From JAMORN01 sp027063545 [NCBI: bacterium] (GTDB taxonomy: Bacteria > JAMORN01), in the NCBI GenBank assembly GCA_027063545.1, contig JAMORN010000195.1, positions 1 through 5,118 of the forward strand: DNA of 5,118 nt. The letters run 5' to 3'. The stretch's first letter is position 1. Each line of letters starts with the position of its first letter. Shown here piece by piece: positions 1 to 5,118 of this stretch. The translations under genes and the position numbers were made by a program. The notes under the pieces were generated by a model that was not told where the DNA came from, ran no database searches, and worked only from the letters and a program-made list of their open reading frames with translations.

Positions 1-1138
1 GATGAAAATTAAATATATCCCCTAATGTAATAGTCTCATCAATTTTTGTAAATATAATTCCATCTAATTTTAACTCTGAGAAATTTTCATATATCATAAG
101 CATGTCCTTCAGCTTTGTAGTAGCTGAAATAAGTAAATATATTCTATCAATAGAAGAGTTTTTTATTATATTAAATATCTCCTGAAGATGTTCTTTTTTT
201 CTTGGACTTCTCCCAGCAGTATCTATAAAAATATAATCAAAACCTGTAAACTTAGCTATTGCATTTTCCAAATTTTCTTTTGTATAACATAACTCAAAAG
301 GTATAGAACTTATATCAGCAAATGTCTTTAACTGCTCTGCTGCTGCTATTCTATATGTATCTAAAGATAACAACACAACTTTTCTTTCTTTTATTATTTT
401 ATTTATTGATGCAATTTTGGCAATTGTTGTAGTTTTACCCACTCCTGTTGGACCTATAAAAGCAACCGTAAAAGGTTTTTTTTCTGGCAATTCTTCTATC
501 TCTTTATTTACTCTAATCTTAGCACTTATATTTTTTATAATAACCTCTCTTAAATAATCAAAATCTTCTATTCTCTCTGGGGGTAGTTTTGTCTCAATCT
601 TTTCTAAAAGCTGAATTGTGAAAGTTTCATCTAATTCTTTATCTCTTAATGTTAAATACCATTTCTGAATATTTTTATGATGATGTTCAAAATTTTCCTT
701 AAAGTTAATTTCTACCAGCTTTTGAACAACAGTTTTTAATTCCTTTATATCCTTCTTTATATCTACTATAGAACTATCAAATCTTTCACTTTTAGCTTCT
801 GTTTTTAATTCTTTATTAATATTCTGTTGAAGATCTGAGAATTTTTTATAAAGATTTCCTACATATGAGTCCCTTGAAATACTACCTCTATTATAAGAAT
901 AAGAAGGTGATGAGGAAGTTTCTATGGTATCTGAAGGGCTTTTTATTGTATTTAATTCCTGAGAAATATCTGTATCAAGAGCCACAATAACTTCATATTT
1001 TTCCTCTGCTATACCTCCAAACATCCCTTTTTTAGGGACCTTTTTGGTATTAATTATTATAATATCCTCTCCTAATTCCTGCTTTGCCTGTAATATAGCT
1101 TCCTTTATACTATTTGCTACATACTTTTTTATTTTCAT
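1..1138 (-). CDS. flhF: Flagellar biosynthesis SRP-like GTPase FlhF (3' end outside window)
   Basis: FlhF is a signal-recognition-particle-type GTPase, related to Ffh and FtsY, that controls flagellar position and number and is stimulated by FlhG. Translating from the ATG at 1138-1136 gives 379 complete codons with no stop or frameshift before the window edge; roughly the last few dozen residues are missing. Seen: the diagnostic N-terminus MKIKKYVANSIKEA with QELGEDIIIINTKKV, a Ser/Pro/Tyr-rich linker (about 62-92), and a Lys/Glu-rich helical region with a His triplet at 152-154 leading into the N domain. The G domain motifs follow: G1 GPTGVGKTTT (229-238), DTYRIAAAEQL (260-270), G3 DTAGR (306-310) and G4 TKID (364-367), followed by ETITLGDIFN. 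A strong ribosome binding site supports the start. The N-terminal extension and the flhA neighbour separate it from Ffh and FtsY. The next gene is probably flhG, but it cannot be seen here. Confidence 0.97.
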   Translation of the reverse strand, partial: MKIKKYVANSIKEAILQAKQELGEDIIIINTKKVPKKGMFGGIAEEKYEVIVALDTDISQELNTIKSPSDTIETSSSPSYSYNRGSISRDSYVGNLYKKFSDLQQNINKELKTEAKSERFDSSIVDIKKDIKELKTVVQKLVEINFKENFEHHHKNIQKWYLTLRDKELDETFTIQLLEKIETKLPPERIEDFDYLREVIIKNISAKIRVNKEIEELPEKKPFTVAFIGPTGVGKTTTIAKIASINKIIKERKVVLLSLDTYRIAAAEQLKTFADISSIPFELCYTKENLENAIAKFTGFDYIFIDTAGRSPRKKEHLQEIFNIIKNSSIDRIYLLISATTKLKDMLMIYENFSELKLDGIIFTKIDETITLGDIFNFH

Positions 1139-1143
1139 ATCTT

Positions 1144-1151
1144 ATCACCTC
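1144..1151 (-). promoter_or_regulatory. Strong Shine-Dalgarno site for flhF
   Basis: On the minus strand the 24-base flhA-flhF gap contains GAGGTGAT, an eight-base match to the 16S rRNA anti-Shine-Dalgarno region (complement of AGGAGGTGAT). It lies 5 bases before the flhF ATG. It is the best ribosome binding site in the window and fixes the flhF start at 1138. It suggests flhF is initiated independently and not only by coupling from flhA. Confidence 0.85.
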
Positions 1152-1162
1152 TTTTATATTTA

Positions 1163-3238
1163 TTATAAACTCACTCTTTCCTCACTTATTACCTCAAAAT
1201 CTGAAGGCACTTCAGATATAGATATAACATTTAAATTCTTTATATAAGGATGTAAAAGTCTTTTCAATTGTAATCTAAGTACTGGTGATACTAATAAAAC
1301 AGGTACATAACCTTTCATACTTAAATTCTCCACAGCCTTTTTTATATTTTCAACTAATCTAGCCACTGTATCTGGATCCAACACAAGTCTTAAACTCTGA
1401 TTATTATCCGGCTGAAGATTATCTTCTAAGTATTTCTCTGTTTCTGGGGATAAAGTAATAACATGAAGTTTTTTATCACTACTTAATAAACTTGTACATA
1501 TCTGTCTACCTAGAGCATGTCTAACATATTCTGTTAATACATCTGTATTTTTTGTAACTTTTGCATAATCACCCAAGGTCTCTATTATTGTTGATAAATC
1601 CCTAATAGAAACCTTTTCCCATAATAGATTTTGTAATACCTTTTGTATATCTCCTATTTTAAGTAAATCAGGTATAACCTCTTCTACTGCAGCAGGATTT
1701 ATCTTCTTAAGATTTTCTATTAATTGTTTTACATCTTCTCTTGTTAATAACTCATATGCATGATCTTTTATAATCTCTGTTAAATGAGTTGAAATAACAG
1801 CAGGTACTTCTACAACAATATATCCTGCAGCCTCTGCTTTAGACTTTTCTGCTTCTGTTATCCACATAGCATCTAAGCCAAAAGTAGGATCTTTTGTTGG
1901 AATACCTTCTAGTTCTTCCTGTACGTCACCTGGATTTATTGCCATATAATATCCAGGCATAACTTCTGCTCTAGACACTTCTATTCCCTTTATTTTTATA
2001 ACATATTCATTAGGTTTTAAATCTAAGTTATCCCTTATTCTTATTGGGGGGACTTTAAAACCCAAATCTACAGCTATCTGTTTACGTATTAATGTTATTC
2101 TATCTAATAAATCTCCTCCTTGAGCAGGATCTACATAACTTATAAGAGCATACCCTATCTCAAGTTCCATAGGATCAACAAAAAGAAAATCCTCTATCTT
2201 TTCCTCCTGCTCCTCTTCTTCCTTTGTTTCCTCTTTAACTTCTTCCTCTGAAGGTGCTAAAGCTGTATTTCTTGCTGATATATAACCAACACCCATTAAA
2301 AGAGTTCCCAAAGCCATAAAAGTAATCTTAGGAAATCCAGGAACTAATCCTAATAAAAACAAAACTCCTCCTGTTATCATTAAGGCTTTAGATTGGGAAA
2401 ATAATTGCTTGATTAATTCCTGCCCCATATCATGTTTAGATGATGCCCTCGAGACAATAATACCCGCAGATGTAGAGATTAAAAGAGCAGGAATCTGACT
2501 AACCAATCCATCTCCTATTGTTAATTTTGTATATTTTTCTATAATATCAGCAAAACTTCCACCCTCTCTAAAATATCCAATTAATATTCCACCTATTATA
2601 TTAATAATAGTAATAATAATACCTGCTATAGCATCTCCTCTAACAAACTTAGAAGCTCCATCCATAGCTCCATAAAAATCTGCTTCTCTTGCTATTTCTT
2701 CTCTTCTTTTTCTTGCTGTTTCCTCATCTATTAAACCGGCATTTAAATCAGCATCTATAGCCATTTGTTTACCAGGCATAGCATCAAGGGTAAATCTTGC
2801 TGCTACTTCAGCTATTCTTCCTGCACCTTTGGTTATCACAATAAATTGAATAATTACCAAAATAATGAAAATAACAACTCCAACAACAATATTACCCATA
2901 GTAACAAAATTTCCAAATGTTTCTATTACCTTACCAGGATTCCCTGTAGCTAGTATTAAACGTGTAGAAGAAACATTTAAAGAAAGCCTAAATAAAGTGG
3001 TTATAAGTAAAAGCCCAGGAAATATTGAAAAGTCTAAAGGTCTTTCTGTATATATAGTTGTCAGTAGAATAATAATTGCTGTTGCGATATTTAAAGATAA
3101 TAATATATCCATTAACCATGGTGGAATAGGAATTACCATTATTATAACAATTCCTATTACCACCAATGGTATAAGAAACTCTTGTCTTTGCGCTAACTTA
3201 TTAAAAAAATTGGTATTTAATGATAATGTATTTGCCAT
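1163..3238 (-). CDS. flhA: Flagellar type III export gate protein FlhA
   Basis: Complete 691-residue FlhA, the usual length for the family. FlhA sits in the inner membrane at the base of the flagellum, forms a nonameric ring through its cytosolic domain, docks substrate-chaperone complexes and couples export to proton flow. Seen: eight hydrophobic segments at roughly 21-38, 40-61, 70-88, 112-135, 205-222, 243-262, 285-304 and 306-322. The FHIPEP family signature RFTLDAMPGKQMAIDADL is at 148-165. The cytoplasmic loop reads FVRGDAIAG (198-206), and its Asp202 probably corresponds to the proton-relay Asp208 of Salmonella FlhA. A very acidic linker (about 330-350) leads into the substrate-binding domain (351-691), which contains LDAMWI (455-460), the STHLTEIIKDHA helix (483-494) and YVRHALGRQI (571-580). 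The start is chosen because MANTLSL leaves about 20 residues before the first membrane segment, as is typical. It begins 6 bases after the lipoprotein stop, and flhF follows after 24 bases. No key motif is missing. Confidence 0.98.
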   Translation of the reverse strand: MANTLSLNTNFFNKLAQRQEFLIPLVVIGIVIIMVIPIPPWLMDILLSLNIATAIIILLTTIYTERPLDFSIFPGLLLITTLFRLSLNVSSTRLILATGNPGKVIETFGNFVTMGNIVVGVVIFIILVIIQFIVITKGAGRIAEVAARFTLDAMPGKQMAIDADLNAGLIDEETARKRREEIAREADFYGAMDGASKFVRGDAIAGIIITIINIIGGILIGYFREGGSFADIIEKYTKLTIGDGLVSQIPALLISTSAGIIVSRASSKHDMGQELIKQLFSQSKALMITGGVLFLLGLVPGFPKITFMALGTLLMGVGYISARNTALAPSEEEVKEETKEEEEQEEKIEDFLFVDPMELEIGYALISYVDPAQGGDLLDRITLIRKQIAVDLGFKVPPIRIRDNLDLKPNEYVIKIKGIEVSRAEVMPGYYMAINPGDVQEELEGIPTKDPTFGLDAMWITEAEKSKAEAAGYIVVEVPAVISTHLTEIIKDHAYELLTREDVKQLIENLKKINPAAVEEVIPDLLKIGDIQKVLQNLLWEKVSIRDLSTIIETLGDYAKVTKNTDVLTEYVRHALGRQICTSLLSSDKKLHVITLSPETEKYLEDNLQPDNNQSLRLVLDPDTVARLVENIKKAVENLSMKGYVPVLLVSPVLRLQLKRLLHPYIKNLNVISISEVPSDFEVISEERVSL

Positions 3239-3244
3239 ATTTAT

Positions 3245-4891
3245 CTATTCTATTCCTTTATTTATAACAACCTTCTTAGGAAAATAAAAATAGCCCTGTA
3301 TCTCTCTTATTAATAACCCTGAAGAATTTAATTTCACTACCCTGTTATTATGCTCATCACAAATCCAAATATTCCCTTCTCCATCAGCATCTTTATATTC
3401 ATTAACAATTATATAACTTGGTTTATCCAATCCTACATTTATTATATTATCTATTAAAGGAGAGACATTATAGTTCATTTTTATTGGTAATTTAACTTTC
3501 ATCATTCCATAAACTGCATCAAGTATATATAATTCTGATGTTAGTCTATTTATATCCATATCAACAAGTGTTCCAAATCCATAAAGTTTTCCTACAATTG
3601 AATCTGATGCTATATCATATGAATATAAAATATTTTTTCCATAATCAGCTATATAAACATAACCATTATATCCTATTATTTTTGATATATTTAAAAATCC
3701 AGCTTTTCGTCTATATAATGTATCATTTCTTATTATCAGCAGAAAATTTGAATCTAACCTCTCCTCTACAGTAATATAAAAATCTTCTAGATCTGTTAAT
3801 AACTTCAATTTCCCTTTATATGAGAAAACTTTATCAAAATCTTCATATCCTAAAGAATAAATATTACTTAAACTATCATCTGGAGAATATGTTAATACAA
3901 ACAAAGTATTTTTCACTTTCTGGAGTGATGTTATATGCTCAGAAAAACTGTATGTATTAAGAAGTGTTCCATCGGTATAATATTCTCTTATTACATTATT
4001 ATCTACTAAATACAACATATTTGTACCATCTAAAAATTCTAAGTCCTCTACTTGTATACTATCCCACACTATTAAAGGACTCCCTTTTGAAGTAAATTTA
4101 TATATACGTCCCTTATCATCCCTCACCCATATACTCCCAACTTCTTTATATATATCAATTAAAATAGAATCTTCGGTATATGCACCTCTTGTATTTATTG
4201 CCCTAATATATATTGTATCTATTAATTCCTCTAATGGTATATTAAAAATTAGAGATTTATAGTTGGTTAACTCTTTAGATATAGATAACCCACTTTTAGA
4301 ATACCAATAAACTACCACTGTATCATCTAAGTAGCTTGATACTTTTACATTAACATATCCTAATCCACTTCCTATTAAAAATGAAGCATAATTTTTATTT
4401 CCCCATTTAATAAAATTACCATTTTCAATATATATAGAATCTATAGATGGGGGAAAATCTATAAGCTTTATCTCTTTTTTGTACTCATACCATCTGTTAT
4501 TATATAAAAATTTTATTGTTATTGTATCCTTCTCTCTTATTCTATATATAACTGAATCCAGAGAAGAACTATCATCACTAGAAACTTTCTCTTTTATATA
4601 TGGAATGCCTGAATATTCAATAAAAACTGTATCCCTTATAATACTATCTAAAGAAGATTTTCCATTAAATATAACTAAACCTGAAGCAGAAGTCCATTCA
4701 AGATTTTTCACATAATCATTAAAAACAATAATGCCTTTCATTGGTAAACCATAATATTCATCAGGTACAATTGAAAATTTTTCTAAAGGACTATCATCTT
4801 CAAAATCAAAAATTGAACAGCCTGAAAATATTGTAATTATAAATAATAAAGAAAACAATAAGTTAAACTTTATTTTTGAGTTTATAAACAT
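3245..4891 (-). CDS. Predicted lipoprotein with Ig/PKD-like modules and NHL-like beta-propeller, encoded within the flagellar operon
   Basis: I do not recognise this 548-residue protein as a named family. Seen: a lysine-containing n-region (K6, K8), a hydrophobic core (about 9-22) and I-F-S-G-C with Cys25, a plausible though imperfect lipobox (Phe at -3). Ser26 and then an acidic stretch (DFEDD) follow, so it is probably lipidated and exported. Residues about 38-145 and 146-250 look like two beta-rich Ig/PKD-like modules, each with W-x-S-x-S-G-L (W66, W196). From about 252 onward there are repeated blade-like units: GSIWVRDDKGRIYKF (252), NMLYLVDNN (291), GYVYIADYGKN (410), SELYILDAV (452) and GNIWICDEHNNRVVKL (506). 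The last strongly resembles an NHL repeat, suggesting a beta-propeller of about six or seven blades. The ATG overlaps the end of flhB by 29 bases and the TAG stop lies 6 bases before flhA. Codon style matches the neighbours, so recent transfer is not evident. A structural or surface role linked to the flagellum is inference from position only. Confidence 0.85.
   Translation of the reverse strand: MFINSKIKFNLLFSLLFIITIFSGCSIFDFEDDSPLEKFSIVPDEYYGLPMKGIIVFNDYVKNLEWTSASGLVIFNGKSSLDSIIRDTVFIEYSGIPYIKEKVSSDDSSSLDSVIYRIREKDTITIKFLYNNRWYEYKKEIKLIDFPPSIDSIYIENGNFIKWGNKNYASFLIGSGLGYVNVKVSSYLDDTVVVYWYSKSGLSISKELTNYKSLIFNIPLEELIDTIYIRAINTRGAYTEDSILIDIYKEVGSIWVRDDKGRIYKFTSKGSPLIVWDSIQVEDLEFLDGTNMLYLVDNNVIREYYTDGTLLNTYSFSEHITSLQKVKNTLFVLTYSPDDSLSNIYSLGYEDFDKVFSYKGKLKLLTDLEDFYITVEERLDSNFLLIIRNDTLYRRKAGFLNISKIIGYNGYVYIADYGKNILYSYDIASDSIVGKLYGFGTLVDMDINRLTSELYILDAVYGMMKVKLPIKMNYNVSPLIDNIINVGLDKPSYIIVNEYKDADGEGNIWICDEHNNRVVKLNSSGLLIREIQGYFYFPKKVVINKGIE
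3254..3258 (-). promoter_or_regulatory. Possible weak, distant Shine-Dalgarno (AAGGA) for flhA
   Basis: AAGGA occurs in the final codons of the lipoprotein gene (the K-G-I-E end), 15 bases before the flhA ATG. That is longer than the usual spacing. No better purine tract lies closer, so flhA may depend partly on ribosomes finishing the lipoprotein gene 6 bases upstream. Confidence 0.35.
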
Positions 4892-5118
4892 AAGCTATAA
4901 TCTCCGCTACAGCTTCATAATATTCTGGAGGTATTTCTTCACTTATATCAACAGCATCATATAAAGCTCTGGCTAATGGTTTATTTTCAACTATAGGAAT
5001 ATTATTCTCTATTGCTATTTCTCTTATTCTTTCCGCTATTTTTCTCATACCTTTTGCTACAACAATAGGAGCCCTCATTCCCTGTTCATATTGAATAGCT
5101 ATAGCTATAAATGTAGGG
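4863..5118 (-). CDS. flhB: Flagellar export switch protein FlhB, C-terminal fragment (5' end outside window)
   Basis: FlhB is the inner-membrane export-gate protein whose cytosolic C-terminal domain switches secretion from rod/hook to filament substrates. Only 84 complete codons are visible, beginning with P-T-F at 5117. The frame is open to the window edge, so the Met at 5078 is internal and not the start. Seen: P-T-F-I-A-I-A-I-Q-Y, then APIVVAKG, then a helix with IREIA, then VENKPLARALYD, then EIPPEYYEAVAEIIAYVYKLK, which matches the post-cleavage domain of flagellar FlhB along its length. The window begins exactly where the autocleavage motif N|PTH should lie; the one upstream base (C) is compatible with an AAC Asn codon but does not prove it. 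The motif His is replaced by Phe, and one residue is missing between the conserved Tyr and the Met before APIVVAKG, compared with the Salmonella and Bacillus proteins as I recall them. The stop TAA (4863-4865) lies inside the next gene. VVAKG and the flhA/flhF neighbours favour a flagellar protein over an injectisome homologue. Confidence 0.95.
   Translation of the reverse strand, partial: PTFIAIAIQYEQGMRAPIVVAKGMRKIAERIREIAIENNIPIVENKPLARALYDAVDISEEIPPEYYEAVAEIIAYVYKLKNKV
4902..4905 (-). promoter_or_regulatory. Shine-Dalgarno GGAG for the lipoprotein, inside the flhB coding sequence
   Basis: GGAG on the minus strand lies 10 bases upstream of the lipoprotein ATG at 4891, within the last codons of flhB (A-E-I-I-A-Y region). 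Together with the lysine-bearing signal peptide that begins at this ATG, it supports the overlapping start over a later one. The only other possible start nearby is the TTG codon at residue 12, which would remove the positive n-region. Confidence 0.6.

Noticed and set aside
187-205. A-runs in flhF (near R-K-K-E at 187-205 and E-K-K-P near 475-485) as programmed frameshift sites
   Set aside because: The runs fit A-AAA-AAA heptamers, but the zero frame continues with correct FlhF motifs on both sides, no stimulatory structure is evident, and such runs are expected by chance at this base composition.
1023-1038. Inverted repeat TCCCT-AAAAA-AGGGA as a possible terminator
   Set aside because: The stem is only about five pairs, it lies inside the conserved start of flhF (V-P-K-K-G-M), and no T-run follows on the minus strand.
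1-1138. flhF as Ffh or FtsY of the general SRP pathway
   Set aside because: The MKIKK...ELGEDIIIINTKKV N-terminus, the Ser-rich linker and the position next to flhA are specific to FlhF; no Ffh M-domain precedes or follows the GTPase in the visible part.
2865-3287. 140-residue open frame on the plus strand antisense to the start of flhA
   Set aside because: It mirrors the highly conserved flhA membrane region in the opposite strand, has no recognisable family pattern, and lacks a supporting operon context. It is a shadow of flhA. The same holds for the shorter plus-strand frames near 1044, 2765, 3538 and 4479.
4863-5078. A free-standing 71-residue gene starting at the Met at 5078
   Set aside because: The frame is open upstream to the window edge and the residues before this Met (P-T-F-I-A-I-A-I-Q-Y-E-Q-G) align with FlhB, so it is the tail of flhB and not a separate small protein.
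1163-5118. Virulence-type (injectisome) secretion instead of a flagellum
   Set aside because: FlhB has the flagellar VVAKG motif and flhF is linked. FlhF is not part of injectisome loci.

Overview
The window is a compact stretch of a flagellar type III export operon from an AT-rich bacterium. All genes are on the minus strand, so transcription runs from high to low coordinates. In transcription order it holds the C-terminal end of flhB (cut by the right edge), a 548-residue predicted lipoprotein that I do not recognise, a complete flhA, and flhF (cut by the left edge after 379 codons). No stretch longer than 24 bases is non-coding, so the window almost certainly lies inside a single transcript. 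No promoter, terminator, RNA gene, mobile element or CRISPR array is visible.

flhB, flhA and flhF have strong family signatures. FlhB has the post-cleavage VVAKG and PLARALYD motifs. FlhA has eight hydrophobic segments, the FHIPEP signature and the cytosolic domain. FlhF has N-terminal MKIKK and a complete set of SRP-type GTPase motifs as far as the window goes. FlhB and FlhA together form the substrate-selecting cytoplasmic part of the export gate. FlhF is the SRP-like GTPase that places the flagellum in many bacteria. The order flhB-flhA-flhF is common in bacteria and usually continues with flhG, which would lie just past position 1 (inference).

The unusual gene is the one between flhB and flhA. 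It encodes a signal peptide with a lipobox-like cysteine, two Ig/PKD-like modules sharing a W-x-S-x-S-G-L motif, and a C-terminal NHL-like beta-propeller. It starts inside the end of flhB and ends 6 bases before flhA, so it is locked into the operon and probably translated by coupling. A cell-surface lipoprotein at this place is not part of the standard flagellar gene set and is the best candidate here for something undescribed. A second oddity is that the FlhB autocleavage motif, normally N-P-T-H, reads P-T-F at the very edge of the window.

Organism: base composition is low in GC (roughly 30% by eye). Isoleucine is mostly ATA and arginine mostly AGA, a style common in AT-rich and often thermophilic bacteria. 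The lipoprotein carries Ser after the lipidated Cys, compatible with an outer-membrane-bearing cell. I cannot name the phylum. An uncultivated diderm lineage (for example WOR-3-like or Fibrobacterota-like) is a guess only.
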